Shown: positions 35,010 through 45,685, counted from the first letter of the stretch. The stretch is 64,000 bases of DNA from Sva-07 sp963774765 (GCA_963774765.1 CAVZGP010000030.1:186001-250000); one strand, 5' to 3'. The notes: generated by a model not told the origin, from the letters alone. A program made the numbers and translations.

Positions 35010-35855
35010 TCAGCGTGCGCCGAGTTCGGCGGCGAGGGTTGGCAGATGATCGACGAGACTCAGGTGGCCGCAGTCGTCGAGCACCCGGAACTCTGCTCCA
35101 GGGATCAGCGATGCCGTGTGAAGACTGTGAACGACCGGCACGAGTTGGTCGTCGGCGCCGTGGACGACGATCGTCGGCGCGGTGATCGTGGCCGGGTCGA
35201 ACGTCCACGGACGGCCCTGCACGGTGATGTCGTGCGCATAGCCGACCACGCCCTGACCGAAGGCTTCGCCCATCGTTTCCATGAGCGACTGCAGGTTTGC
35301 CTCGTCGGCCAACCAGGCGTTGTCGGTCGATCCGAGATCCATGTCGCCGCCGAAGAAACCGGATCCGTCGACGCCGAAGTGCTCCTCGCACCAGGCGACG
35401 GCGGCCGCTTCGTCGTTCATCGCCATGATGTCGAGTTCGGACTGCATGTATCCGTCACTCGCCCCCGGCCATGACATGTCGGTGTTTCCGGCAGCGATGA
35501 CGGCGCCGATGAGGCGATCGCCCAGGAGTGATGCGCATGCCACCGTGTACGGGCCGCCGGAGGACAGCCCCATCGCGACGAACCGGTCGATACCGAGGTG
35601 GTCGGCCAGTGCGGTGACATCGTCGGCCCAGTCGGCCGTCGTCCGACCGGCGAGCGGGCTCGATCCGCCGTAGCCCGGCCGGTCGGCGGTGATCACCCGG
35701 ACCCCTGCAGCAGCGAACGCGGCGTCGAGTGCCACCAACTCGAGCCGTCCACCGGGCGCACCATGGAAGTAGAGCGCGGCCTGTTGGCCGGATGTGCCGA
35801 CATCGGTGTACGCCAGCGTGCGACCGTCGGGCAACATCATCGTCGAGTCGATCAT
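35010..35855 (-). CDS. Alpha/beta hydrolase
   Basis: 281-residue alpha/beta-hydrolase-fold enzyme. The oxyanion region is YFHGAPGGRLEL, the nucleophile Ser sits in the elbow GLSSGG (about residue 97), the acid is in VVHGADDQLVPV and the catalytic His in DDCGHLSL. There is a cap region between about 130 and 200. Esterase, epoxide hydrolase and haloperoxidase-like members share this scheme; the substrate cannot be assigned. It starts about 30 bases from the divergent M14 carboxypeptidase gene. The 176 bases before the next gene show nothing recognisable. Confidence 0.85.
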   Translation of the reverse strand: MIDSTMMLPDGRTLAYTDVGTSGQQAALYFHGAPGGRLELVALDAAFAAAGVRVITADRPGYGGSSPLAGRTTADWADDVTALADHLGIDRFVAMGLSSGGPYTVACASLLGDRLIGAVIAAGNTDMSWPGASDGYMQSELDIMAMNDEAAAVAWCEEHFGVDGSGFFGGDMDLGSTDNAWLADEANLQSLMETMGEAFGQGVVGYAHDITVQGRPWTFDPATITAPTIVVHGADDQLVPVVHSLHTASLIPGAEFRVLDDCGHLSLVDHLPTLAAELGAR

Positions 35856-35886
35856 TTCGCCGACGTTAGGCGCGTAGTCTGCCGGC

Positions 35887-37578
35887 GTGATCGAGTACGC
35901 ATTCGACCGGTTCCTGCGCTACCCCGAATTGGTCGAATGGATCGACCAACTCGCCGCAGCCCACCCTGATCTGGTGGCGGTCGACTCGTATGGCAGATCG
36001 TTCGAGGGACGCGACCTCTTGCTCGTCACGGTCACCGACGAGTCGACGGGCACCCACGACACGAAACCCGCACACTGGGTCGACGCCAGCATCCACGCCG
36101 TCGAACTGACCGCCACCGTCGCGGCCTGCCGGTTGCTGCAGCGTCTGGTCGATGGCCACGCTGCGGGTGACGCGACGATCACCCGTGCATTGCGGACCCG
36201 GACGTTCTACGTGGTGCCCCGAGTCAATCCCGACGGCGCCGAGTGGGTCCTCGCCGACCGTCCTCGATTCCGGCGTTCCAGCGTGCGACCCTGGCCGTTG
36301 GCCGACGCCCACCGGTGGCCGGGCCTGCACGAGGAAGACGTCGACGGCGATGGACGCATCCTGCAGATGCGGTTCCCCGATCCCGGCGGGCCATGGATCG
36401 CCCACCCCGAGGACGAACGTCTGCTCGTCCCCGTACCTCCCGCCGGTGTCGGCTCTGACGCAGCGCGTTACCGGGTCCTCGACGAAGGCACGATCCAGGA
36501 CTTCGACGGTTTCGACGTTCCGTCGGCACCCGCGCCCGAGGGCCTCGACCTCAACCGGAACTTCCCTGCAGGCTGGGGCACCAGCGTTCCCGGGGCCGGC
36601 GATCACCCGTTGTCCGAACCGGAGATCGATGCGCTCGTGCGTGCGATCGTCGCCCGGCCGAACATCTGCGGGTTCAACGCGTTCCACACGAGCGGCGGCG
36701 TGATCCTGCGACCCTCGTCGACCCGACCCGACGCGAAACTTCCGCCCGCCGACGTCTGGACGTGGAAACAGCTCGCCGCGATCGGCACCGAACTCACCGG
36801 CTACCCGTCGCATTCGGTGTACGAGGACTTCACGTGGGACCCGACCGACACGATGAGCGGAGCGTCCGACGACTGGGCCTACGAACACCTCGGGATCTTC
36901 GGCTGGACCACCGAGTTCTGGGACATCGTCCACGCCGCGACCGGCGAGAAGCAGTCGACGCACTTCTGGTACACCGGCCCGACCGACGCCGAACGCCTCG
37001 CTGTGCTGGGCTGGCTCGACGAGCACTCCACCGACGACCCGACGCGCGGCTTCGTCGACTGGTACCCGTTCGATCACCCGCAGCTCGGATCGGTCGAACT
37101 CGGCGGCTGGAACAGCCTGTACTCGTGGACCAACCCGCCACCCTCTCGGTTGCTCGCCGAGGTCGACGGTCACGCCGACTTCGCCGTTGCCCAAGCGCTC
37201 GCCGCGCCGTGCATCGAGATCCGCCATGCACGAGCCGAGCACGTCGGTGCCGACACCTGGCGGGTCGTCATCGGCGTGGCGAACACCGGATGGCTCCCGA
37301 CCACCGTGAGTTCGAAGGCTCGCCACGACAACCTCGTGCGGCCGGTGCTCGCGGACCTCATCGGCGACGCCGAGGTGCTCGACGGTGCGCCGCGTCGAAC
37401 GCTCGGTCAACTCGCCGGGTCGTCGTCGGCCCGATTCACGAACGGCACCGACAGCACGCCGGACCGCAGGAGTTGCTCGTGGCTGGTGCGGGCCGCGTCG
37501 GGTACGACGATCACCGTGACCGTTCAACACCAACGCGCGGGCTCCGACTCGTTGGAGCTCGTGCTGGAAGCGCGATGA
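35887..37578 (+). CDS. M14-family zinc carboxypeptidase
   Basis: 563-residue metallocarboxypeptidase. Zinc ligands are His and Glu of ASIHAVELTA (about residues 68-76) and a His in FNAFHTSGG; the catalytic Glu lies in WTTEFWDI. The substrate-binding segment VVPRVNPDGAEW and the GLDLNRNFPAGW motif are typical. A C-terminal domain of about 130 residues (from RHARAEHVGADTWRVVIGV) is a beta-sandwich-like extension. No signal peptide is evident, so it probably acts in the cytoplasm or is exported by an unseen route. The stop overlaps the start of the transporter gene (ATGA). Confidence 0.86.
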   Translation: MIEYAFDRFLRYPELVEWIDQLAAAHPDLVAVDSYGRSFEGRDLLLVTVTDESTGTHDTKPAHWVDASIHAVELTATVAACRLLQRLVDGHAAGDATITRALRTRTFYVVPRVNPDGAEWVLADRPRFRRSSVRPWPLADAHRWPGLHEEDVDGDGRILQMRFPDPGGPWIAHPEDERLLVPVPPAGVGSDAARYRVLDEGTIQDFDGFDVPSAPAPEGLDLNRNFPAGWGTSVPGAGDHPLSEPEIDALVRAIVARPNICGFNAFHTSGGVILRPSSTRPDAKLPPADVWTWKQLAAIGTELTGYPSHSVYEDFTWDPTDTMSGASDDWAYEHLGIFGWTTEFWDIVHAATGEKQSTHFWYTGPTDAERLAVLGWLDEHSTDDPTRGFVDWYPFDHPQLGSVELGGWNSLYSWTNPPPSRLLAEVDGHADFAVAQALAAPCIEIRHARAEHVGADTWRVVIGVANTGWLPTTVSSKARHDNLVRPVLADLIGDAEVLDGAPRRTLGQLAGSSSARFTNGTDSTPDRRSCSWLVRAASGTTITVTVQHQRAGSDSLELVLEAR

Positions 37579-39365
37579 CGACCGACGCCTGGATCACCCT
37601 TGCGGTGCTGGTCGCGACCTTCGCGGTCCTCGCCTTCGACCGGATGCCGGCCGCCGCCGCGATGGGCGCAGCGGTTGGTGTACTGCTGCTCGCCGACGTC
37701 GTCGACCAGAGCGAGGCGTTGTCGGGTCTGGCGTCATCGGCGCCGATCACGATCGCCGCCCTCTACGTGCTCGCCGGGGCGGCCACGGTGACCGGGGCGT
37801 TGTCGCCGCTGATCGATCGCGTGCTCGACGGATCGCGGAAGCGAACCGATCCGGGATCGGACACGCGAGGCAGGCTCAGCCGGCTGGCGGTGGCGAGCGG
37901 CGCGCTGTCGGCCGTGCTCCCGAACACGCCGTTGGTCGCCCTTGCTGCGCCCCGGGTCGTCACCTGGTGCCGTCGCTCGGGCGAGTCGGTGTCGCCGTAC
38001 CTGATCCCGCTGTCGTACGCAGCGGTGTTCGGCGGCGTGATCACCGTCGTCGGCACGTCGACCAACCTCGTCGTCTCCGATCTGCTCGTGGCGCAAGGCA
38101 GCGACCCGCTCGGCGTGTTCGAGATCACCGGGGTCGGGCTGCCCATCGCGACGATCGGCATCGCGGTGCTCGTGGTGACCGCTCCACGACTGCTGCGCGA
38201 TCGCAGCGGTGCCGGAGTCGACGCCACCGTCGCGACGCAGCCATACACGATTGCCTTGCGGGTCGACGACGGAGGACCGCTCGTTGGCAAGACCATCGAC
38301 GGAGCCGGCCTGCGTCACCTGCAGGGCGTGTTCCTCGCCGGTGTCGAGCGCGCTGGCTCGGTCGTCCCCGCACGACCCGGCACCATGCTGAGCAACGGCG
38401 ACGTGTGCTACTTCGCCGGCGACGTCGTCGATGTCGTCGACCTGCTCGAAGTACCCGGTCTGTCGAGCGCCGAGGATGCCCATGTCGTCGGCGCCGGCGA
38501 TCGGCCCGATGCCGGCTTGTTCGAGGCGGTGGTGTCCGAGCGCTCCGAGCTCGCCGGCGCGACCTTGCGTGAAGCCGGCTTCCGTGCCCGCTACGACGCG
38601 GCCGTCCTCGCGATCCGGCGTCACGACGACGACCTCCCGGGCAAGCTCGGCACGGTCGTGCTCCGGCCCGGCGACGTGCTGCTCGTGTTGGCCACCCCGG
38701 AGTTCGAACGGCAGTGGCGCGGCCATGGCGACTTCAGCGTGATCGCGTCGCTCGACGCGTCGCCGCCCGTGCGTCGCCATCGTGCCGGGATCGTCATCCT
38801 CGCCATCGTGGCCATGATCGCCGCGGTCGTCACGAACGTGCTCGACCTCATGGAGGCCTCGTTGCTCGCGGCGGTGGTGCTGATCGCGGCGAGGGTGATC
38901 AGCGTGACGGAGGCCAGGCGAGCGGTCAACCTGAACGTCGTCCTCACGATCGCGATGTCGATCAGTCTCGGCACCGCCGTCGCGGTCAGCGGACTGGCCG
39001 CCGAGATCGCGACGTTGCTCGGCGACCTCGGAGATCCGTTCGGTGACATCGGCCGCCTGGTGGCGGTACTCGTTGCCACGATGCTGTTGACCGAGCTGCT
39101 GTCGAACAACGCTGCGGCAGCCCTGATGCTGCCGGTTGCGACGGCGACGGCGATCGAGGCGAACCTCGACCCTCGATCGTTCGCGATCGTCGTACTGATC
39201 GGCGCGTCGTGTTCGTTCCTGTCGCCGATCGGCTACCAGACCAACCTGATGGTGTATGGCCTCGGCGGCTACAGGTTCCGCGACTTCACGATTGTCGGCG
39301 CCCCGCTCACGCTGGTGACGCTGATCGTCACCCCGATCATCGTGCCCCTCGTCCTCGGCATCTGA
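37575..39365 (+). CDS. SLC13-family (DASS-type) transporter with TrkA-C domains
   Basis: 596-residue membrane transporter. About five N-terminal segments (first WITLAVLVATFAVLAFD) include the family signature VVGTSTNLVVSDLL. A central soluble part (about 205-390) contains two TrkA-C (RCK-C) regulatory domains, VGKTIDGAGLRHLQGVFLAGV and LAGATLREAGFRARYDAAVL. A second membrane half carries LSNNAAAALMLPVATA and CSFLSPIGYQTNLMVYG. Relatives move sulfate, dicarboxylates or other anions with sodium. Start-stop overlap with the carboxypeptidase suggests co-expression, perhaps for salvage of a released product, but the substrate is unknown. Confidence 0.87.
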   Translation: MTTDAWITLAVLVATFAVLAFDRMPAAAAMGAAVGVLLLADVVDQSEALSGLASSAPITIAALYVLAGAATVTGALSPLIDRVLDGSRKRTDPGSDTRGRLSRLAVASGALSAVLPNTPLVALAAPRVVTWCRRSGESVSPYLIPLSYAAVFGGVITVVGTSTNLVVSDLLVAQGSDPLGVFEITGVGLPIATIGIAVLVVTAPRLLRDRSGAGVDATVATQPYTIALRVDDGGPLVGKTIDGAGLRHLQGVFLAGVERAGSVVPARPGTMLSNGDVCYFAGDVVDVVDLLEVPGLSSAEDAHVVGAGDRPDAGLFEAVVSERSELAGATLREAGFRARYDAAVLAIRRHDDDLPGKLGTVVLRPGDVLLVLATPEFERQWRGHGDFSVIASLDASPPVRRHRAGIVILAIVAMIAAVVTNVLDLMEASLLAAVVLIAARVISVTEARRAVNLNVVLTIAMSISLGTAVAVSGLAAEIATLLGDLGDPFGDIGRLVAVLVATMLLTELLSNNAAAALMLPVATATAIEANLDPRSFAIVVLIGASCSFLSPIGYQTNLMVYGLGGYRFRDFTIVGAPLTLVTLIVTPIIVPLVLGI

Positions 39366-39406
39366 CCGCTCCACCAGGGGCGGGTCGCGGTCGTAGGGTG
39401 CGGGCG

Positions 39407-39934
39407 ATGGAGTGGACGGTGCACGGCGAGCGGACGATCTACGACAGCGAGTGGATGCGTCTCGCTCTGGTCGATGTCGAACTGCCGAGCGGTGCCCGAT
39501 TCGACCACCATGTCCTGCGGATGCCCGCCGAGGCGTCCGGTGTGGTCGTCGACGACCCCGATCGCGGCGTGTTGCTGTTGTGGCGGCATCGGTTCATCAC
39601 CGACACGTGGGGCTGGGAGGTGCCCGCCGGCCACGTCGACTCCGGCGAGTCTCCGATCCGGGCCGGTGCCCGCGAGACGCTGGAAGAGACCGGATGGCGG
39701 CCCGGCCCACTCACGCCGATGACGTCGTACTTCGCGCACAACGGCACGAGCGACGCGACGTTCAATCTGTTCCTCGCAACGTCCGCGACGCACGTCGGAG
39801 ATCCGGCCGATTCCGATGAGGCCGAGCGGATCGAGTGGGTGCGATGGGAAACGATTCGCTCCGAGATCCGTGCGGGAAGGGTCCGCGACGGCATGTCGCT
39901 GACGGGCCTGCTGTACCGCCTCGCGGAGATCTGA
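39407..39934 (+). CDS. Nudix hydrolase, ADP-ribose pyrophosphatase-like
   Basis: 175-residue Nudix protein. The Nudix box reads GHVDSGESPIRAGARETLEETGW, keeping the metal-binding REXXEE core. The preceding WRHRFITDTWGWEVPAG is typical of the ADP-sugar diphosphatase subgroup. It would hydrolyse a nucleoside diphosphate linked to another moiety, for example ADP-ribose or ADP-glucose. A link to glycogen metabolism through ADP-glucose is possible but not shown. It lies 33 bases upstream of galE in the same direction. Confidence 0.87.
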   Translation: MEWTVHGERTIYDSEWMRLALVDVELPSGARFDHHVLRMPAEASGVVVDDPDRGVLLLWRHRFITDTWGWEVPAGHVDSGESPIRAGARETLEETGWRPGPLTPMTSYFAHNGTSDATFNLFLATSATHVGDPADSDEAERIEWVRWETIRSEIRAGRVRDGMSLTGLLYRLAEI

Positions 39935-39967
39935 GGATGGGAGGTCGGGACGACCGCGTGTGGTCCA

Positions 39968-40993
39968 ATGGCCGACATGGAGACGATCCTGGTCACCGGC
40001 GGCGCCGGCTACATCGGCAGTCACACGTGCGTCGCACTGTTGGAGGCTGGCTACGACGTCGTCGTCGTCGACGATCTGTCGAACGGTTCCGAGTACGCCG
40101 TCACCGAGGCCGCGGCGATCGCGGGCCGGTCGATCGACTTCCATCGGATCGACGTCGCCGATCGCAACGCGCTCGATGCCGTGTTCGGTGCACGGCCGAT
40201 CGACGGGGTCATCCACTTCGCCGGGCTCAAGGCAGTTGGCGAATCGGTTGCCGAACCACTGCGCTACTACCGCGTCAACATCGGCACCACGCTGACGCTG
40301 GCCGAGACGATGGCCGCGCACGGCGTGAAACGACTGGTGTTCTCGTCGTCGGCCACGGTCTACAGCCCCGACGCGCGCCCGCCGCTGCAGGAGGACGCCG
40401 TCACCGGGCCGACGAATCCGTACGGCGAGACCAAGTTCATGATCGAGCAGATGCTGACCGACGCCGGTCACGCTGACGCCGAGTTGGCCGTGGCATTGCT
40501 GCGCTACTTCAACCCCGTAGGCGCGCACGAGAGCGGGCGGATCGGTGAGGATCCCGCCGACATACCGAACAACTTGATGCCGTTCGTCATGCAGGTTGCC
40601 GTCGGCAAGCTGGCCGAACTGGCGGTCTTCGGTGACGACTACGAAACCCCCGACGGCACCTGCATCCGCGACTACATCCACGTCGTCGACCTCGCCCGCG
40701 GGCACGTCGCAGCAATGCGCCGTCTCGCCGAGGAACCCGGAGTGCACACATGGAATCTCGGCACCGGGCGTGGGACCTCGGTGTTCGAGATGATCGCCGC
40801 GGTCGAGCGAGCGGTCGGTCAACCGATTCCGCGGCGCGTCGTCGGGCGTCGGCCCGGGGATCAGCCCGTGTCGTTCGCCGACGTGTCCAAAGCCGAGCGG
40901 GAGTTGGGCTGGCGGGCCGAGCGCACGATCGACAACATGTGCGTGGACCACTGGCGCTGGCAGCGCACCAATCCCGACGGCTTCCCGAGCTGA
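39968..40993 (+). CDS. galE: UDP-glucose 4-epimerase
   Basis: 341-residue short-chain dehydrogenase/reductase that interconverts UDP-glucose and UDP-galactose. It shows the NAD-binding ILVTGGAGYIGSHTC, VIHFAGLKAVGES, the catalytic Ser in FSSSATVY and YxxxK in NPYGETK. Substrate motifs are LRYFNPVGAH, IPNNLMPFVMQVA, DGTCIRDYIHVVDLA and WNLGTGRGTSV. A second ATG at 39977 (METILVTGG) gives the more usual N-terminus and may be the real start. It supplies galactosyl donors for envelope polysaccharides. Confidence 0.93.
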   Translation: MADMETILVTGGAGYIGSHTCVALLEAGYDVVVVDDLSNGSEYAVTEAAAIAGRSIDFHRIDVADRNALDAVFGARPIDGVIHFAGLKAVGESVAEPLRYYRVNIGTTLTLAETMAAHGVKRLVFSSSATVYSPDARPPLQEDAVTGPTNPYGETKFMIEQMLTDAGHADAELAVALLRYFNPVGAHESGRIGEDPADIPNNLMPFVMQVAVGKLAELAVFGDDYETPDGTCIRDYIHVVDLARGHVAAMRRLAEEPGVHTWNLGTGRGTSVFEMIAAVERAVGQPIPRRVVGRRPGDQPVSFADVSKAERELGWRAERTIDNMCVDHWRWQRTNPDGFPS

Positions 40994-41007
40994 CACGCCC
41001 ACCCCAG

Positions 41008-41059
41008 CCGAAAATGCCTGGTTTGTCGTGCTCAGCGCGCAGATCCAGGCATTTTTCGG
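41008..41059. repeat. Imperfect inverted repeat between galE and cdd
   Basis: CCGAAAATGCCTGG (41008-41021) pairs with CCAGGCATTTTTCGG (41045-41059) around a 23-base loop, and the C-rich and G-rich flanks extend the stem imperfectly. It lies just after the galE stop and could end that transcript, although the T run is inside the stem rather than after it. Confidence 0.6.
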
Positions 41060-41092
41060 GTGGGGGTGATCGCCGGGCGCGATGATGGGGCG

Positions 41093-41518
41093 ATGAGCGT
41101 GCTCGAACCGGATCCGGAACTGGTGGTCGCAGCGACTGCAGCGCACCTTCGGGCGTACTGCCCGTACTCGCACTACCGGGTCGGCGCCGCGATCCGCACC
41201 GGGTCGGGAGCGGTGATCGTCGGGTGCAACGTCGAGAACGCCGCGTACCCGTTGGGTTCGTGCGCGGAAGCGGGAGCGATCAGCGCGATGGTCGCGGCTG
41301 GCGAACGCGACATCGCCGAGATCGTGGTGGTGACCGATGGCGACGAACCGGGGACGCCGTGCGGAGGATGCCGTCAGCGGATCCGTGAATTTGCGGGACC
41401 CGCCGTGGCAGTCCACTCCCTGTCGGCGACGGGCGCGACCTGGTCGACCACGGTCGCTGAGCTGTTGCCGCACTCGTTCGGCCCTGAGTTCCTCACCGAT
41501 GAAAACCTGAGTCGATAA
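41093..41518 (+). CDS. cdd: Cytidine deaminase
   Basis: 141-residue zinc enzyme for pyrimidine salvage, converting cytidine and deoxycytidine to uridine forms. The substrate segment YCPYSHYRVGAAI, the active-site GCNVENAAYPLGSCAEAGAI (zinc Cys and catalytic Glu) and PCGGCRQ (two zinc Cys) are all visible. The start at 41093 is preferred because it places the conserved helix at the usual distance. Its TAA stop lies inside the HspR operator of the following dnaK operon. Confidence 0.92.
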   Translation: MSVLEPDPELVVAATAAHLRAYCPYSHYRVGAAIRTGSGAVIVGCNVENAAYPLGSCAEAGAISAMVAAGERDIAEIVVVTDGDEPGTPCGGCRQRIREFAGPAVAVHSLSATGATWSTTVAELLPHSFGPEFLTDENLSR

Positions 41519-41526
41519 CACTCAAG
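41506..41526. promoter_or_regulatory. HAIR element (HspR operator) of the dnaK operon
   Basis: CCTGAGT - 7 bases - ACTCAAG matches the HspR-binding HAIR consensus CTTGAGT-N7-ACTCAAG with one mismatch. The symmetry extends outward through flanking AAAA and TTTT. It lies 17 bases before a predicted -35 box. HspR, encoded as the last gene of the operon, is the expected repressor, acting with DnaK as co-repressor as known in Streptomyces. Confidence 0.9.
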
Positions 41527-41542
41527 TTTTCTCACTCGGAGG

Positions 41543-41571
41543 TTGCGGTCGGACGGGTGCGTCCCTATCGT
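41543..41571 (+). promoter_or_regulatory. Predicted promoter of dnaK-grpE-dnaJ-hspR
   Basis: TTGCGG (41543-41548) and TATCGT (41566-41571) are spaced by 17 bases, a good fit to a housekeeping actinobacterial promoter. A leader of about 65 bases would remain before the dnaK start. The HAIR operator lies immediately upstream. Confidence 0.6.
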
Positions 41572-41641
41572 TGGGTGCCGAAACACAGATCGTTCGTCCC
41601 CCCATCATCCCCAGGCACACGCCAGGAAGAGGAGCAACACC

Positions 41642-43495
<1,854 letters not shown>

Positions 43496-43502
43496 CCCGG
43501 CG

Positions 43503-44096
43503 ATGGACGGCGACATGGTCGACCCGCCCGAGCCCCGCGAGCCCGACGTCGACGAACCCGAACTCGCGAGCGATCTCGACGACATCACCGACTCGGTCCG
43601 GCGTCCCGCCGGGGGTGGTGGCGACGAGCTGGGCGATGACGAGTTCGATGCGATCGTGGGCGACATCGACTTCTCCGACGTCGACGTGCCCGCGCTGCTC
43701 GCCGAGCGCGAGGAGTACAAGGGCATGGCACAGCGCATCCAGGCCGACTTCGACAACTTCCGCAAGCGTTCCGCGGCGCAGTCGCTCGCCGAGGCCGACC
43801 GGGCCTCGGGTCGGCTTGCCGAAGCATTGTTGCCGGTGCTCGATGCGGCCGAGGCGGCGTTCGTGCGCCACCCCGACGAGGTCGGCCCGCTGCTCAACCA
43901 GATGCTGGTCGAGTTGAAGAAGCATGGCCTCGAGGCACTCGATCTCGAGGGCCAACCGTTCGATCCCGAGTTCGCAGAGGCCGTCGCGCACGAGCCCGGT
44001 GAGGGCGGCGAGCCGATCGTGTCCGAGGTGTTGCGCAGCGGCTACACGTGGAAGGGCAAGATCCTGCGAGCCGCCATGGTCAAGACGAAGGATTGA
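43503..44096 (+). CDS. grpE: Nucleotide exchange factor GrpE
   Basis: 197-residue co-chaperone that releases ADP from DnaK. A long acidic, disordered N-terminus (about 1-70, rich in Asp/Glu/Pro) precedes the coiled-coil segment EREEYKGMAQRIQADFDNFRKR and the beta-wing head, which contains FDPEFAEAVAH and ends EVLRSGYTWKGKILRAAMV. It starts 7 bases after the dnaK stop. An in-frame ATG at 43515 is an alternative start. Confidence 0.95.
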   Translation: MDGDMVDPPEPREPDVDEPELASDLDDITDSVRRPAGGGGDELGDDEFDAIVGDIDFSDVDVPALLAEREEYKGMAQRIQADFDNFRKRSAAQSLAEADRASGRLAEALLPVLDAAEAAFVRHPDEVGPLLNQMLVELKKHGLEALDLEGQPFDPEFAEAVAHEPGEGGEPIVSEVLRSGYTWKGKILRAAMVKTKD

Positions 44097-44126
44097 TTGC
44101 AGCCGGGGTCTGACCCCTGCTGCAAT
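44096..44126. repeat. Palindrome with GGGGTC-T-GACCCC core between grpE and dnaJ
   Basis: 15-base arms (44096-44110 and 44112-44126) around a single base, with one mismatch pair. It begins at the last base of the grpE stop codon and ends just before the dnaJ ribosome site. It could shape translation or stability of the intercistronic mRNA, and it shares its core design with the palindrome at 34354. Confidence 0.75.
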
Positions 44127-44147
44127 TCGGGAGGAGGTGAATCTCTG

Positions 44148-45278
44148 ATGGCTGCACAACGTGACTGGTTCGAGAAGGACTACTACCGCACGCTCGGTGT
44201 CGACACCGCAGCAACGCCCAAGGAGATCACCAAGGCGTACCGCAAGCTCGCTCGCGACCTGCACCCCGACAAGAACCCCGGCGACTCCGCCGCGGAGGAG
44301 AAGTTCAAGGACGTCGCTGCGGCGTACGACGTGCTCGGCGATGATGCCAAGCGCAAGGAATACGACGAGGTCCGCGCGATGGGCCCGTCGGCGATGGGCG
44401 GACGCGGCGGCCCCGGCGGCTTCTCGTTCAATGCCGAGGACATGGGTGGCGCGGGCGGACTCGGTGACCTGTTCGGCTCGATGTTCGGACGCGGTGGCCA
44501 GGGCCGCGGGCGGCCGGGCGCAGCCTCCGGCGTGGGCCCGCGGCGCGGCGCCGACATCGCCGCGCAGCTCACCGTCGACTTCCAGGACGCCGTCCACGGC
44601 ATCACGACCACCCTGTACCTCACGACCGATGCGCAGTGCTCGACGTGCAACGGGTCGGGTGCGAAGCCGGGCACCTCACCGGTGATGTGTTCGGCGTGCG
44701 GCGGCCGCGGCGTGGTCGACGACAACCAGGGCATGTTCTCGTTCTCGTCGCCATGTCGGGTGTGCGGCGGTCAGGGCAGCCGCATCGAAGACCCCTGCCC
44801 CACCTGCCGCGGCAGCGGCGTCGAGCAACGCCAACGCGAGGTCAAGACCCGCATCCCCGCCGGCGTGAAGGACGGCCAGACGATTCGCCTCAAGGGGCGT
44901 GGTGCACCGGGACGCAACGGCGGCCCCGCCGGTGACCTGCTCGTCGAGTTGAAAGTGATGGCGCATCCGTTGTTCGGTCGCAGCGGCGACAACCTCACAG
45001 TGTCGGTTCCCGTCACGGTTGCCGAAGCCGCGCTCGGCGGCGAGATCGACGTCCCCACGCTCGACGGCCAGCGCGTCACGCTGCGTCTGAAGCCCGGCAC
45101 CCAGACCGGCAGCCGTCACCGCGTGCGCGGCAAGGGCATCGAGACCGCCAAGCACACCGGCGACCTGATCGTCACCGTCAACGTGCACATCCCGACCGAC
45201 CTGACCGACGCGCAGCGCGAGGCGATCGAGCAGCTCGCGGCGGCGACTACGGTGAACCCGAGGAGTTCACTGACATGA
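44148..45278 (+). CDS. dnaJ: Chaperone DnaJ (Hsp40)
   Basis: 376-residue type I J-protein. The J domain (YYRTLGVDTAATPKEITKAY, then LHPDKNPGD with the essential HPD) is followed by a Gly/Phe-rich linker (about 85-145), four zinc repeats CSTCNGSG, CSACGGRG, CRVCGGQG and CPTCRGSG, and the C-terminal substrate domains. It stimulates DnaK ATPase activity and delivers clients. A strong GGAGGAGGTGA ribosome site lies about 7 bases before the ATG, right after the palindrome. The stop overlaps hspR (ATGA). Confidence 0.97.
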   Translation: MAAQRDWFEKDYYRTLGVDTAATPKEITKAYRKLARDLHPDKNPGDSAAEEKFKDVAAAYDVLGDDAKRKEYDEVRAMGPSAMGGRGGPGGFSFNAEDMGGAGGLGDLFGSMFGRGGQGRGRPGAASGVGPRRGADIAAQLTVDFQDAVHGITTTLYLTTDAQCSTCNGSGAKPGTSPVMCSACGGRGVVDDNQGMFSFSSPCRVCGGQGSRIEDPCPTCRGSGVEQRQREVKTRIPAGVKDGQTIRLKGRGAPGRNGGPAGDLLVELKVMAHPLFGRSGDNLTVSVPVTVAEAALGGEIDVPTLDGQRVTLRLKPGTQTGSRHRVRGKGIETAKHTGDLIVTVNVHIPTDLTDAQREAIEQLAAATTVNPRSSLT

Positions 45279-45682
45279 GCACACCGCAGAACGAACGATC
45301 CCACACCCGGGCGGTCTACGTGATCTCGGTGGCTGCCGAACTCGCGGGCATGCACCCGCAGACCTTGCGCATCTACGAACGGCGCGGCCTCGTCACGCCG
45401 GCTCGTACCGATGGCGGCAACCGGCGCTACAGCGACGCCGACATCGCGATCCTGAAGCGCATCTCCGAACTCACCGACGAGGGCATGAACCTCGAAGGCA
45501 TCCGCCGGGTGATGCACCTCGAGATCGAGAATGCCCGGCTGCGCGCCGAACTCGACCACGCCCGCGAGATCGCCAAGCACGCGATCGCGGCTGCCGAAGA
45601 TCGTCGCAGCGGGGCCGATCTCGTGCCGCTGCGTCAAGCCGTCGCCGTGTTCGGCCAACGCCCGTCGGTCTTCGACGACTGA
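45275..45682 (+). CDS. hspR: Heat-shock repressor HspR (MerR family)
   Basis: 135-residue repressor. The MerR-type winged helix is AVYVISVAAELAGMHPQTLRI, YERRGLVTPARTDGGNRRYS and ADIAILKRI. A coiled-coil dimer region (about 85-120, HLEIENARLRAELDHA) follows. HspR binds HAIR elements and, with DnaK, shuts the operon off when free chaperone is abundant; a good HAIR site lies before dnaK. Translation is coupled to dnaJ. It ends 3 bases from the convergent T7SS ATPase gene, with no room for a terminator. Confidence 0.95.
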   Translation: MSTPQNERSHTRAVYVISVAAELAGMHPQTLRIYERRGLVTPARTDGGNRRYSDADIAILKRISELTDEGMNLEGIRRVMHLEIENARLRAELDHAREIAKHAIAAAEDRRSGADLVPLRQAVAVFGQRPSVFDD

Positions 45683-45685
45683 CGG

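Noticed and set aside
37734..39374. 546-residue minus-strand frame
   Set aside because: Antisense to the SLC13-type transporter; the product is His/Asp/Arg-rich without structure.
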